DNA of 64,000 nt from Vulcanimicrobium sp035943995 (GCA_035943995.1 DASZBS010000080.1:25967-89966); one strand, 5' to 3'. Positions 48,109-57,198 are shown, numbered from the stretch's first letter. Program-made: numbers and translations. Notes: generated by a model not told the origin, from the letters alone.

Positions 48109-48807
48109 ATGAGGTATTCGATGCTCCGCAAGTCTCTTCTCGCACTAGCCGTCGCAGCGTTCGCGGCACTGCCGCTCGCAGCGTCGGCGCAGTACAACGG
48201 CCAATACAACAACGGGAACGGCGACACGCTGTTGCCGTCCCAGTCGGTCATCACCGGCACGCTCGAGCAGTCGATCAACAGCAAGAACTCGCAGGTCGGT
48301 GACCCGTTCGTCCTCGACGTGCAGGCGCCGTATCCGGCCGACGACCAGCGTTATCAGGGCGCCAAGGTGTACGGCCATGTCGCTACCGTCACGCACGCGG
48401 GCGGCACCCGCAAGGGCCGCGTCGACCTCGCGTTCGACCGGCTCACGCTCGTCGACGGAACGACCGCCTCCTTGCAGGGTCAAGTGCTGTCGGCCGACCC
48501 GCAGGGCAACCGCGCGAACCAGACCACCAAGACGATCGTCGGCGGCGTGGTCGGCCAGATCCTCGGCAACTACGTCGGTAAGCACATCGGCACCGACGTC
48601 GGCGGAGCGATCGGCGCGATCGGCGGCGCGCTCTACGGCGCGAGCACCGGCCAGAACGTGACGATCAATCAGGGCTCGACGGTCTCCATGAAGACGACGA
48701 CGCCGACCACGGTCCTCTCGCGCCGGCAGGGCTCGTACCCCAACGGCAACGGCGGCTATCAGAACAACAACTCGTACCCGACGCCGTACCCCACCCCGTA
48801 CCACTAA
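48109..48807 (+). CDS. Secreted glycine-zipper protein
   Basis: 232 residues: signal peptide ending in ASA-Q, a short QYNGQYNNGNG start, a beta-rich domain (about 45-135) and a glycine-zipper stretch near 150-185 (GGVVGQILGNYVGKHIGTDVGGAIGAIGG), then a Pro/Asn/Tyr tail. Glycine-zipper regions insert into membranes or form channels; envelope or surface location is likely. It shares the N/Q/Y composition with the repeat protein at 3748. ATG at 48109 is the natural signal-peptide start. Confidence 0.75.
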   Translation: MRYSMLRKSLLALAVAAFAALPLAASAQYNGQYNNGNGDTLLPSQSVITGTLEQSINSKNSQVGDPFVLDVQAPYPADDQRYQGAKVYGHVATVTHAGGTRKGRVDLAFDRLTLVDGTTASLQGQVLSADPQGNRANQTTKTIVGGVVGQILGNYVGKHIGTDVGGAIGAIGGALYGASTGQNVTINQGSTVSMKTTTPTTVLSRRQGSYPNGNGGYQNNNSYPTPYPTPYH

Positions 48808-48838
48808 GCTTTCGTCTCTCGCGCAAGACGAGCAACAC

Positions 48839-48871
48839 GAGGCACCGCTCCGGCGGTGCCTCTTCTCTTTT
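48839..48871 (+). terminator. Terminator after the glycine-zipper gene
   Basis: GAGGCACCG (48839-48847) pairs with CGGTGCCTC (48854-48862), followed by TTCTCTTTT. It ends the transcript of the gene at 48109, just before the convergent YcaQ-like gene. Confidence 0.75.
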
Positions 48872-48883
48872 CACGGCGTGCTG

Positions 48884-50038
48884 CTACACGCCGACCTCGC
48901 GCGCGCCGAGCCAGGCCGCCATCGCGTGCAGCTCGTCGCGCAGATCGGGCAGGATGTCGCGTTTGCGAACGCCGCGCTCGACGTGCACTGCGATCGCGCG
49001 CAGGACGCCGGCCGCGCGGTCGTGCTTGAGGTCGACGCGCGCGACGAGCCGGTCGCCAAGCAGGAACGGCAGCACGTAGTAGCCGTGGACGCGCTTGTGC
49101 TGCGGCGTGTAGATCTCCAGGCGAAAGTCGAACTCGAACAGCTCCGCCGTGCGCGGCCGGTACCAGATCAGCGAGTCGAACGGCGACAGCAGCGCGCGCG
49201 CTTCGACACGCCGCGGCAAGCGCGCGCCGCGCGCGAGATAGCGATCGCCGCGCAAACCGTGCACCTGCACGCGTTCCAGCTCGCCGGCGTCCGCGAGCTC
49301 CGCGACGCGCGCGCGCGCGTCCGCGAGGTCGAGCCGGAAATAATCGCGCAGCTCGCGCTCCGATGCGATGCCCAGCGCGCGCGACGAGATGCGCACGAGC
49401 TCGCGCTGCGCGTCCGCTTCGCTCGGCGTGGGCGCGTCGAGGACCGCGCGCGGCAGCACGCGCTCGGGCAGATCGTAGACGCGCTCGAAACCCTTGCGGT
49501 ACGACGTCGTGATCTCGCCGCCCCAGAACAGCGCTTCGAGCCCGATCTTCACGTCGCTCCAGCCCCACCACGAGCCCTTGCCGCGCGCGCCGTCGAACCC
49601 GCTCGCAGCGATCGGGCCGCGCTCGGCGATCGTCGCGCGCAGGCGTTTCAGCAAGCCCGGCTCGTCGTGCACGGCGCGCGCGATGCGGCCCCACGTGCCC
49701 AGGCCGCGCTTGGCGCGCTCCATCCGCCAGCGCAGGAACGGCTGCAGCTCCAGCGGCAGCAGCGACGCTTCGTGGCCCCAGTACTCGAACAGAAAGCGAT
49801 CGCGCCCGTACGCCGCGCGCTCCAGCAGTGCGGCGTCGTACGCGCCCAACCGCGAGAACGCCGGGAGATAGTGCGAGCGCACGAGCACGTTGACGCTGTC
49901 GATCTGGATCAAGCCGACGCGCGCGAAGACGCGCTTGAGCAAGCGCCGGTCGACGCTCCCGCGCGGAGCGGGGTCGGCAAAACCTTGCGCCGCCAGCGCG
50001 ATCCGGCGCGCCTCGGGGAGCGAGAGGTCCGAGCTCAC
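48884..50038 (-). CDS. YcaQ-like (HTH_42) DNA glycosylase
   Basis: 384 residues. The QxD signature is present in RVGLIQIDSVNVLVRSHYLP (Gln45-Ile-Asp47), the catalytic motif of the AlkX/YcaQ family, which unhooks interstrand DNA crosslinks. FEYWGHEASLLP, SSRALGIASERELRDYFRL and LLSPFDSLIWYRPR blocks are also family-typical. It probably protects against natural alkylating agents. It is flanked by convergent genes on both sides. Confidence 0.87.
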   Translation of the reverse strand: MSSDLSLPEARRIALAAQGFADPAPRGSVDRRLLKRVFARVGLIQIDSVNVLVRSHYLPAFSRLGAYDAALLERAAYGRDRFLFEYWGHEASLLPLELQPFLRWRMERAKRGLGTWGRIARAVHDEPGLLKRLRATIAERGPIAASGFDGARGKGSWWGWSDVKIGLEALFWGGEITTSYRKGFERVYDLPERVLPRAVLDAPTPSEADAQRELVRISSRALGIASERELRDYFRLDLADARARVAELADAGELERVQVHGLRGDRYLARGARLPRRVEARALLSPFDSLIWYRPRTAELFEFDFRLEIYTPQHKRVHGYYVLPFLLGDRLVARVDLKHDRAAGVLRAIAVHVERGVRKRDILPDLRDELHAMAAWLGAREVGV

Positions 50039-50128
50039 GGGCGGCCCTTCGCGCCGGGGAAGTCGCCGACCGCTCCCGCGAGCGCGGGTTCAAAGGTCGA
50101 GATCGCCGGGGGCGGGTACAGCGTTGGC

Positions 50129-50539
50129 ATGCGTACATTCAAGGTGCTGACGGCTGCGGCGGCGATCGCGGTGCTAGCGGGTGGGGCGGCGAGCGCACAG
50201 CAGACGACCAGCGACAACGGGACCGACGCCAACGGTCCGATCACGATCCTCAAGAACATGCAGGCGGAACCCGACGGGGTCGAGGTGGACGTCAACGGCG
50301 CGCAGATCGACGACCTGCACGCGACTGCCTACGACGACATCACGACGAGCGTCCACCGCGGCGCGAACACGCTGCTCGTGAAATGGAGCGGCCCCATCAC
50401 GAAGCTGAACTTCGCGATCGCGTACGCGCCCACGCGCAATTCGTTCAAGAACGTCGCGGTCGTTCAAGCGAACGCCTCGAAGGACGCCGCGCTGCGCAAA
50501 GCCGGCTCGCGAACGGTCACGTTCACGATCCCCGGCTGA
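50129..50539 (+). CDS. Small secreted protein of unknown function
   Basis: 136 residues with a Sec signal peptide (MRTFKVLTAAAAIAVLAGGAASA-Q) and a beta-rich mature part resembling a small immunoglobulin-like or stress-response fold (VEVDVNGAQIDDLHATAYDDIT ... NTLLVKWSG). No cysteines or known motif. It overlaps the 3' end of the convergent TauE gene by 17 bases. Confidence 0.65.
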   Translation: MRTFKVLTAAAAIAVLAGGAASAQQTTSDNGTDANGPITILKNMQAEPDGVEVDVNGAQIDDLHATAYDDITTSVHRGANTLLVKWSGPITKLNFAIAYAPTRNSFKNVAVVQANASKDAALRKAGSRTVTFTIPG

Positions 50540-51287
50540 GCAAGCCGATGGCGGCCGCCGCCAGCAGCGCGCAGAACAAGAGCCGGAGCCGGCGCTCCGG
50601 CAAGCGGTGCGCGAGCGCGACGCCGTAGCGCACGCAGACCGTCCCGCCGAGCGCCATCGGGATGCCGATGCCCCAGTCGACGTCGCTCGCCAGCGCGTAC
50701 GTGACGATGCCGACGATCGTGCCGGGCGCAACCAAGGCCAGGGAAAGTCCCTGCGCCTCGGTTTGCGTGTACGCGAAGACCAACGTGAGAAACGGCACCG
50801 CGAACACGGCGCCGCCGACCGAGAACACACCCGACAAAATGCCGCCGAGCGCGCCGACGACGGCGGTCCAACCCCACGCGAGCCGCGCGACCGCGACCGG
50901 CGCGGTCTTGGGCGCGCTCAGCGCGCGGTAGGCGAACCACACCGCGAGGACGGCGGCGAACGCGCCGAAGCCGTAGCGCAGGCCCGGGCCTGCGATGCGC
51001 GTCGCATAGATCGCGCCGGCGTAGGTGAACGGCACGGCGCACGCGGCGAGCACGATCGCGACTCGGCGGTCGACGCTGCCGCGGCGGGCGTAATCCCACA
51101 AGCCGACGAGCACGTTGGGCGCGACCATCACCAGCGCGGTACCTTGCGCGTGCTGCTCGTCGAGGCCGAACGCCAGCCCCAGCACCGGGATCGCGATGAT
51201 CCCGCCGCCGATGCCGAACAGGCCGCCGAGCGCGCCGAGCACGCCGCCGAGCACGACGTAGAGGACCAGGTGGAGCGCGTCGGGCAC
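50523..51287 (-). CDS. TauE/SafE-family sulfite/anion exporter
   Basis: 254 residues, about eight membrane helices in two repeated halves. The typical glycine-rich motif appears twice: LGGVLGALGGLFGIGGGIIAIPVL and VGALGGILSGVFSVGGAVFAVPFL. Family members move sulfite, sulfonates or other small anions. GTG at 51287 overlaps the stop of the upstream SUI1-like gene (TAGTG). Confidence 0.88.
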   Translation of the reverse strand: MPDALHLVLYVVLGGVLGALGGLFGIGGGIIAIPVLGLAFGLDEQHAQGTALVMVAPNVLVGLWDYARRGSVDRRVAIVLAACAVPFTYAGAIYATRIAGPGLRYGFGAFAAVLAVWFAYRALSAPKTAPVAVARLAWGWTAVVGALGGILSGVFSVGGAVFAVPFLTLVFAYTQTEAQGLSLALVAPGTIVGIVTYALASDVDWGIGIPMALGGTVCVRYGVALAHRLPERRLRLLFCALLAAAAIGLLSRGS

Positions 51288-51658
51288 TAGCCGCCCGCGC
51301 GCTTGACGCGCCGGCCGCGCTCCTCGAAGTACGCGACGATGCGGTCGCGGTGATCGCCCTGGATCTCCACGACGCCGTGCTTCGCGGTGCCGCCCGTGCC
51401 GCACAGGCGCTTGAGCTCCTTGCCCACCGCGTCCAACTCGGCGGCGGCGAGCCCGTGCACGACGGTCAGCGCGCTGTTGCGGCGCCGCTCGCGCGCGACG
51501 CGCACGACCATGTCACCCTGAGCCTGTCGAAGGGCGTCGGGCATCGCGCGCGCCACGGGCTGCGTCTTGCGCTGCGCCGGAGCCGGCTTGGGGAGCGGGA
51601 GACCGCCGTCGGTCGAGTAGACGAGGACGCGCTCGTCGCGCACGCGGTCGTCCTTCAC
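51287..51658 (-). CDS. SUI1/YciH-family translation factor with an inserted repeat
   Basis: 123 residues. The eIF1/SUI1 fold is clear in the C-terminal 60 residues (LTVVHGLAAAELDAVGKELKRLCGTGGTAKHGVVEIQGDHRDRIVAYFEERG), as in bacterial YciH, thought to influence start-codon selection. The N-terminal 50 residues contain a VYSTDGG start and a Pro/Lys linker. The copy of the dispersed 24-bp repeat at 51511-51534 lies inside the linker, encoding ALRQAQGDM-type residues in frame. GTG at 51658 is the likely start. It is divergent from mtnB with only 43 bases between. Confidence 0.82.
   Translation of the reverse strand: MKDDRVRDERVLVYSTDGGLPLPKPAPAQRKTQPVARAMPDALRQAQGDMVVRVARERRRNSALTVVHGLAAAELDAVGKELKRLCGTGGTAKHGVVEIQGDHRDRIVAYFEERGRRVKRAGG
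51511..51534. repeat. Dispersed 24-bp repeat (copy 2, within a coding region)
   Basis: 23 of 24 bases equal the element at 12123-12146 (a single C/T difference). This copy lies in frame inside the SUI1-like gene, in the linker before the conserved domain, where related proteins tolerate length variation. Confidence 0.7.
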
Positions 51659-51701
51659 GCAGGTTGCAACCTCGAAGCCATGGCGCGGGGTTCGGCGTGA
51701 G

Positions 51702-52319
51702 GTGACGGTGGTTCTGCCGGCCGCGCCGCCGAGCGTGGTCGAGGAGATCGCGGCGTTCGGCCGCTTCGCGGCGCTTCGCGGCTGGGTGCCGGCGACGTCG
51801 GGCAACTTCTCGCGCCGCATCGACGCCGAGCACGTCGCGCTGACGCGCAGCGGCATCGACAAGGGCGCGATCCGCGCCCAGGATGTCGCCGTGCTGACCG
51901 TGGGCGAACCGCCGCCGAGCGGCGTGTCGGCCGAGGCGCCGCTCCACCTCGCGCGCTACCGCACCGATCCGGCGATCGGCGCGATCTTCCACGTGCACAC
52001 CGTCGCGTCGACCGTGTTGTCGCGGCTCGACGCGGACGCCGGCGTGGTGCGGACCGACGGCTTCGAGATGCACAAGGCGGTGGGTTCGAGCTCGCACGAC
52101 AGCGTGGTGGAGATCCCCGTCTTCCGCAACGATCAGGACACGGCCGCGCTCGCCGCGGCCGTCGAAGCGCGGCTCGGCCGCGGCGCCTCCGTGCCGGGGT
52201 TCTTGCTCGCCGGCCACGGGCTGTATGCGTGGGGCGCGACGGCAGCCGACGCGCGCCGCCACGTCGAAGGTTTGGAGTTCCTGCTCGCCTGCCACCTCGA
52301 AGAACGGAGACTGCGATGA
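51702..52319 (+). CDS. mtnB: Methylthioribulose-1-phosphate dehydratase
   Basis: Second step of the methionine salvage pathway after MtnA: removes water from methylthioribulose 1-phosphate. 205 residues, class II aldolase fold. Zinc ligands are His97 and His99 (FHVHT) and His172 (GHGLYAWG); Glu78 (SAEAPLH) is the catalytic base region. Begins a run mtnB-mtnD-mtnC with 4-base overlaps, as in gamma-proteobacteria. MtnA and the MTA phosphorylase are not in the window. Confidence 0.93.
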   Translation: MTVVLPAAPPSVVEEIAAFGRFAALRGWVPATSGNFSRRIDAEHVALTRSGIDKGAIRAQDVAVLTVGEPPPSGVSAEAPLHLARYRTDPAIGAIFHVHTVASTVLSRLDADAGVVRTDGFEMHKAVGSSSHDSVVEIPVFRNDQDTAALAAAVEARLGRGASVPGFLLAGHGLYAWGATAADARRHVEGLEFLLACHLEERRLR

Positions 52320-52873
52320 ACACGACGCTCACCTCGACGCTTCGCGTGTACGCCGACGACGACGGATCTACAACGCTCGTCGACACGACGGACCGCGCGG
52401 AGATCGCGCGCATCCTCAACGCGCAAGGCGTGATCTTCGAACGGTGGGAAGCGGGCGCGCCGCTGACGGCCGAGTCCGACTCGGACTCGATCCTCGCCGC
52501 ATACGCGGGCGACATCAAGCGCCTCAAAGATGCGCACGGCTACACGACCGTCGACGTGATCCGCGTCGGCGCGACGACGCCCAACGTGCCGGCGCTGCGC
52601 GAGAAGTTCCTCAACGAGCACACCCACTCCGAGGACGAGGTGCGGTTCTTCGTCGAGGGCGGCGCATCGTTCTACCTGCGCATGCGCGGTAAGGTGTACC
52701 AGACGATCTGCACGCGCGGCGACCTGCTGAGCGTGCCCGCGAACACGACGCACTGGTTCGACATGGGACCGGCGCCGGAGTTCGCCGCGATCCGGCTGTT
52801 CGTCAACCCCGAAGGCTGGGTCGCGAACTTCACCGGCGACGACATCGCGACGCGGTTTCCGAAGTACGAGTGA
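52316..52873 (+). CDS. mtnD: Acireductone dioxygenase
   Basis: Ni/Fe cupin that oxidises acireductone to 4-methylthio-2-oxobutanoate and formate (Fe form). 185 residues. The metal site is H102-x-H104-x3-E108 (EHTHSEDEVRFF) and H146 (TTHWFDMG). ATG 52316 overlaps the mtnB stop. Confidence 0.94.
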   Translation: MNTTLTSTLRVYADDDGSTTLVDTTDRAEIARILNAQGVIFERWEAGAPLTAESDSDSILAAYAGDIKRLKDAHGYTTVDVIRVGATTPNVPALREKFLNEHTHSEDEVRFFVEGGASFYLRMRGKVYQTICTRGDLLSVPANTTHWFDMGPAPEFAAIRLFVNPEGWVANFTGDDIATRFPKYE

Positions 52874-53571
52874 TTCGCGCGCGCGCCGTGCTCGTAGACA
52901 TCGAGGGCACGACGAGCACGATCGCGTTCGTGCACGAGGTGTTGTTCCCTTACGCGGACGAGCACCTCGACCGCTATGTCGCCGCGCATCGCAACGATCC
53001 TGAGGTCGCACGAGCGCTGCGCGACGCGGCGCAACTGGCGGGCCTGGAGCCGGACGTGGACGACGCGACGGTGCTCGCGCACCTGCACGCCTGGATCGCG
53101 GAAGACCGCAAAGCGACGCCGCTCAAGACGCTGCAAGGTCTGATCTGGGCGGAAGGCTATGCGCAGACCGGATTGCGCGGGCACGTGTATCCCGACGCGG
53201 CTGCGGGGCTGCGGCGCTGGCACGCCGCGGGGCTGGCGCTATACGTCTATTCGTCCGGATCGGTTGAAGCGCAGCGCACGCTGTTTGCCAACAGCGTGCA
53301 CGGCGATCTGACGCCGCTGTTCAGCGGCAACTTCGACACGACGGTCGGCGGGAAGCGCGAGGCCGCGTCGTACCGCGTCATCGCGGACGTCATCGGGCTC
53401 GCGCCGCAGGACGTCGTGTTCCTGAGCGACGTCGACGCGGAACTCGATGCCGCGCGCGCCGCAGGGATGCAGACGGTGCGCCTGCTGCGCCCGGCCGACA
53501 CGCCCGCCGGAGCGACGACGGCGCACCCGAGCGCCGTCGGCTTCGACGAGCTGGAGATCTTGCCGGCGTAG
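52870..53571 (+). CDS. mtnC: Enolase-phosphatase E1
   Basis: HAD phosphatase that enolises and dephosphorylates diketomethylthiopentane phosphate to acireductone, one step before MtnD. 233 residues. The catalytic start is VLVDIEGTTSTIAFVHEVLFPYA (Asp10, Glu12), with YVYSSGSVEAQRTLF (motif II) and VVFLSDVDAELDAARAAGMQ (motif IV). The fusion of enolase and phosphatase in one protein replaces separate mtnW and mtnX. GTG start at 52870 overlaps mtnD. Confidence 0.94.
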   Translation: MIRARAVLVDIEGTTSTIAFVHEVLFPYADEHLDRYVAAHRNDPEVARALRDAAQLAGLEPDVDDATVLAHLHAWIAEDRKATPLKTLQGLIWAEGYAQTGLRGHVYPDAAAGLRRWHAAGLALYVYSSGSVEAQRTLFANSVHGDLTPLFSGNFDTTVGGKREAASYRVIADVIGLAPQDVVFLSDVDAELDAARAAGMQTVRLLRPADTPAGATTAHPSAVGFDELEILPA

Positions 53572-53577
53572 CCGACG

Positions 53578-54801
53578 TCAGCGGCGTTCCGCGCGCACCG
53601 TGCGCGAGAACGCGAGCACGATCGTGAACGCCATGTAGCCGTACGCCGAGATCATCATCGTGGCGCGGACGCCGATGTGATCCGCGAACCAGCCGCCTAA
53701 GATCGAACCGGGCAGGATGCCGGCGAGCACCACGAGCCGCACCACGCCGAACACGCGCCCGACGAACTCTTCGGGGATGACACGCAGCCGCCACGCGATG
53801 ATCGACGTCACCCCGTAGCCCGCGCAGAAGCTCGAGAACGCGACGCCCGCGATCGCGACCCAGATCGAGTGCGTCCACGGCAGCGGCAGCCAGCCGAAGC
53901 CGTCGGCGAGGTTCGCCACGATGATGGCGGGACCGAACGCCCAGTGCGTGCGGCCGGCGACGTACGAGCCGAGCGCCGCGCCCGCGGAGAAACAGCCGAA
54001 CGCGATGCCGACGACCTGATCGCCCGCGTTGAACGCGCGCTTGAAGTACGGGATCAGCGCGACGTAGCCGATCGAGCCGACGAAGTTGAACGCGCAGCTC
54101 GTGAACGACAGCATCATCATCGTGCGGTCGGCGAACAGCAGCCGCCAGCCCGCGGCGACGTCGCCGCCGATCTGGCGCACCGTCGGCAGCTTGCCGGGAT
54201 CGTCGGGCCCGAACGTGCGCACCGATGCGATGGCGACTTGCGACGTGAGATAGGTGAGCGCGTTGATCGCGAGCGCGGGCAGGGGGCCGAACAGGCCGAA
54301 GAGCGCGCCGCCGATCGGCGGTGCGACGAGGTTGACGCTTTGCTCCGTGGCCTGCAGGGCCGCGACCGCGCCTTTGGTGCGGTCTTTGTCGAGCAAGTAG
54401 GGGATGGACGCGGTCTGCGCGCCCAGGAACATCGAGCCGCCGATCGCGAGCACGACGACGCCGGCGTAGATCATCGAGACGGTGAGGTGGCCCGTTGCGA
54501 AGAGCACCGTGAAGAGCGCCATCACGGTGAAGCGCAGCATGTCGCACGTCAGCATGAGCCGGCGCCGGTCGACTCGGTCGCCGAGCGAGCCCGCGACCAT
54601 GCTCATCACCGCGTACGGAAACAGCTCGAGCCCCCATGTCCAGCCGATCGCCGTGGCGGAGCCGGTGAGGCGGAAGACTAGCAGGGGGATGGCAAGCGTG
54701 CGCAGGCCGTCGCCGAGATAGCTGAAGGTCTGGCCGGCGTAGAAACGCGCGAACGCCGAAGATCGAAAGACGCTCGCCGGGCGAGCGGTCACGGTAGCCA
54801 T
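53578..54801 (-). CDS. MFS transporter (MFS_3/EntS-like)
   Basis: 407 residues, twelve predicted helices. It shows FARFYAGQTFSYLGDGLRTLAIPLLVFRLTGSA in helix 1, and the MFS motif-A-like GSLGDRVDRRRLMLTCDMLRF after helix 2. MFS_3 proteins export siderophores or drugs. The ATG at 54801 is preferred to a GTG at 54843. Convergent with mtnC (7 bases). Confidence 0.88.
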   Translation of the reverse strand: MATVTARPASVFRSSAFARFYAGQTFSYLGDGLRTLAIPLLVFRLTGSATAIGWTWGLELFPYAVMSMVAGSLGDRVDRRRLMLTCDMLRFTVMALFTVLFATGHLTVSMIYAGVVVLAIGGSMFLGAQTASIPYLLDKDRTKGAVAALQATEQSVNLVAPPIGGALFGLFGPLPALAINALTYLTSQVAIASVRTFGPDDPGKLPTVRQIGGDVAAGWRLLFADRTMMMLSFTSCAFNFVGSIGYVALIPYFKRAFNAGDQVVGIAFGCFSAGAALGSYVAGRTHWAFGPAIIVANLADGFGWLPLPWTHSIWVAIAGVAFSSFCAGYGVTSIIAWRLRVIPEEFVGRVFGVVRLVVLAGILPGSILGGWFADHIGVRATMMISAYGYMAFTIVLAFSRTVRAERR

Positions 54802-54976
54802 GCGAGATTCCAATGCGTGCGGAGGAGGAGAAGAGGTCTGCACGAGCCGCGCCCGGGGCTGGGCGCGGGGAATCTACGAGGAGCGCATGGTCTCGTGAAG
54901 ATTGGACCACTGCCCGGCCCAATCCTCGCGGCGACGGCGGGATTCCATCCCGGCCCCCCGAATCGTGGCGAGTCGG

Positions 54977-55052
54977 TCCCGGATAGCTCAGTTGGTAGAG
55001 CAGCTGACTGTTAATCAGCGGGTCGTTGGTTCGAGTCCAACTCCGGGAGCCA
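54977..55052 (+). tRNA. tRNA-Asn(GUU)
   Basis: A canonical cloverleaf: acceptor TCCCGGA/TCCGGGA, D arm GCTC-AGTTGGTA-GAGC, anticodon stem GCTGA/TCAGC with loop CTGTTAA (anticodon GUU), variable loop and T arm GTTGG-TTCGAGT-CCAAC, discriminator G and an encoded CCA (55050-55052). Confidence 0.97.
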
Positions 55053-55066
55053 GAATTACGAGGGAA

Positions 55067-55094
55067 AAGTCGTCTCTATTCAGGCGGCTTTTTT
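55067..55094 (+). terminator. Terminator after tRNA-Asn
   Basis: AAGTCG (55067-55072) pairs with CGGCTT (55085-55090), followed by a T-run. Rho-independent terminator of the tRNA transcript. Confidence 0.65.
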
Positions 55095-55391
55095 CTTTGG
55101 GGGAGACGTGGGGGGAGTTGGTGTCCGTGGAACATCCAGAATTCGACGCCCGATGTCGTCGAGCACGATGGGGCGACCACACCACGTAGGTGCGGCACTC
55201 TCACTGAGTTGCGCAACGTGCGTCGGAACGTCGCGGAACGGATACAAGACGACATCGCGTATCCAAACCTTGACCGGCTCCCCGAGCGCGGCGGCCGGCG
55301 ACGGACGCGGAGCAAACGTCTGAACCGGTGCCGCCGACGCCCCCGCAGTGGGCACGCCCGCGAAGGCGGCGAGCGATGCGAGGAGGCGCAT
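55080..55391 (-). CDS. Possible small secreted protein next to tRNA-Asn
   Basis: 103 residues with a plausible signal peptide (MRLLASLAAFAGVPTAGASA-A) and a mature part containing VKVWIRDVVLYPF and WCGRPIVLDDIGRRIL. The last codons run into the tRNA-Asn terminator (PPKKKAA is encoded by the T-run on the other strand), so the 3' end may have been altered by an insertion or rearrangement at the tRNA. No family recognised; moderate to low support. Confidence 0.35.
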   Translation of the reverse strand: MRLLASLAAFAGVPTAGASAAPVQTFAPRPSPAAALGEPVKVWIRDVVLYPFRDVPTHVAQLSESAAPTWCGRPIVLDDIGRRILDVPRTPTPPTSPPKKKAA

Positions 55392-56008
55392 CGCCGAGCG
55401 CGACGTCAACCGCGGACCGAAACGGCAGAGCGCTCGTCGCAAAACGCCGCGACGACAGCGTTGAAATTCATGGTGTTCGAGCAGCCCCAGGTGCCTGGCA
55501 GACGGCAGCATTGTCTGTGCGGAAGGTCTCGAGCTCCGGCACGGCATCCTGGGACGGGAGCCGGAGATGTATTCTCCTGATAGTGCGCGATGACGTGCTC
55601 GACGCGTTACCGTTCCTCGCTGCTCCGAACGCCATCGGGTACCACCGCGCCCGCGCCCGCATCGTCGCGGCCTACTAAGCGCTGCGTCCGATGACATGGG
55701 GCGCGGTTGGCATAACCGATTGCGGTGCGGCGATGGCATACGAGCGGCGTCGTGTGCGGCCCGAAGATATCCTACGTGCTCACGAGGGCGGCATCGTCGG
55801 CATGAACCGCATCATTCGCGTGTTCGGCGTGCCGGCTGAAGAGGAATCGCTCCGGACCACCGGTTGAAGATTGCCGTGCCCGTCGTGCGCTAGCCGCGCA
55901 GGTGGGCCGCGATCGCGTCCGCGGCCACCTCGATCGTTGGTTCCGCCAATCGGAATTGCTGGATGTCGAGATGCTGAGCGCGGTCTTGTATATGCTCGCG
56001 AGCGTTCC
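55392..56008. other. Region of gene debris between tRNA-Asn and the CMD remnant
   Basis: No convincing gene of normal size. A 44-codon frame at 55733-55867 on the + strand reads MAYERRRVRPEDILRAHEGG and ends in a stop, and 55900-56009 reads LDRWFRQSELLDVEMLSAVLYMLASVP in one frame, which looks like the end of a former protein. Mixed codon use and short open pieces suggest decayed genes rather than functional ones. Confidence 0.45.
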
Positions 56009-56631
56009 CTAGCCGTCTGGTGTCGGAATCCTGAACGCATTGAGCATGGCGCAAACGGTAATATAATGACCAGCGAGCTGCACGACGGCGACTACACCGT
56101 TGGCACCAAGAGCAGCGACGGCCGCGGTATAGACGGCGTCTGGCACGTCGTACGTCAGCATCAAGGACTCGACGAGCCGGTACGCCGCTCGCGCCGCCTC
56201 GGAGACTCCCTCCGGTCGGCGATGCTCTTTTATGGCCTGGATGACTTCGTCGGGAAGCCCGGCCGTTCGGCCCACTGCCGTATGCGCGTACAGCTCGTAC
56301 ACCCCGTTCCATTCGGCCCCGACCGCTAGCGTGACGACCTGTCGGACTCCTCACTCAGGAGCGGGCTCTTGCGCAAGGACTCTTCCCAATCCATGAAAGG
56401 GCTGGAGATGTCAGGCGCGCGCAGGAGCGCGTTGAACGGACCAATGAGACGGCCTTCGCGCGCGCACATTTCAAATCCGGAATCTCTTGCCCAGGGCACT
56501 TGAACTTCGACGAACCGATCATAGAGCCGTCGCTGCTCGCCGCTGATCGTCTCGGGATTCAGCAGCGGCAGACGGCCCCCGAGATCGTCATCTGCGCCCT
56601 CGGCGCCTGTCGTACTGGAGAGATCACGCAT
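56009..56631 (-). pseudogene. Carboxymuconolactone decarboxylase (CMD) family protein, frameshifted
   Basis: Two frames together give one CMD protein of about 206 residues. The 5' part (56326-56631) encodes ETISGEQRRLYDRFVE and IGPFNALLRAPDISSPF, then runs into a stop. Read in the neighbouring frame, the sequence continues VRQVVTLAVGAEWNGVYELYAHTAVGRTAGL to the end at 56009. The join needs one base shift around 56330-56345 (after SPLLSEE). The CxxC peroxidatic motif of AhpD is absent; E/H residues of the catalytic loop are partly present. It is the last gene of the MBL-cupin operon. Confidence 0.7.
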
Positions 56632-56702
56632 CGCAACGCCCCTCTGACGCGATGGAGGGGAGGATTCGCGTTTTCGCCCCGGTGCCGCTTGTCCGCGGTG
56701 GT

Positions 56703-57198
56703 CTAAGAAACGTGGACGCCATAGCGTTCGGCGGTAAGCGGATCGAGCGGAACTCCATCGCTCGTGACCATCATCTCCTCGGTCTTCGTCCCGTGATCGA
56801 TGATGAGTCTCTCGACGCCGGCCGGTACGAACCCGTGATAAACGCGCGTACCGTCGGCGTCGGCGGTCAAGGCGCGCAACGCCAGCCGGGATGAAGACCA
56901 TCGCGCCAGGGTCGGCCGTCGTCTCGGGTTCGTCACCGAGGCACACGCGAAGGCGCCCGCTGATGACGTACGCCATCTCCGCCTCGCGGTCGTGCACGCG
57001 GCGTGGAAGCCCCGCGCCCCGCTCGTAGATCGACTCGAGATTCGCGATGTGGCCGGCTGTCTGCTCGCTATCAGCGAGTACGATCCAGACCCCGCCTCCA
57101 AACGCGTAGCGCGGGCAGTTCTCCCGCCGCTCTACATACGCCGGAACGATCGGCACACCGTCGTCCTGATCGGCAGCCTCAGGTGCGCCGTCGGTCAC
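56703..57198 (-). pseudogene. Cupin-domain protein, frameshifted
   Basis: A paralogue of the intact cupin upstream. The 5' part reads VPAYVERRENCPRYAFGGG and EAEMAYVISGRLRVCLGD, up to AMVFIPAGVA. From there the neighbouring frame continues RALTADADGTRVYHGFVPAG to VERLIIDHG and the end at 56703. One base must be lost or gained near 56895. Start ATG 57198 overlaps the stop of the intact cupin (TGA at 57195-57197), so it was translated as part of the operon. Confidence 0.68.

Noticed and set aside
54977..56008. tRNA-Asn as the integration site of a genomic island
   Set aside because: Accessory and decaying genes follow the tRNA, but no integrase and no repeated tRNA 3' end (attR) were found in the window.
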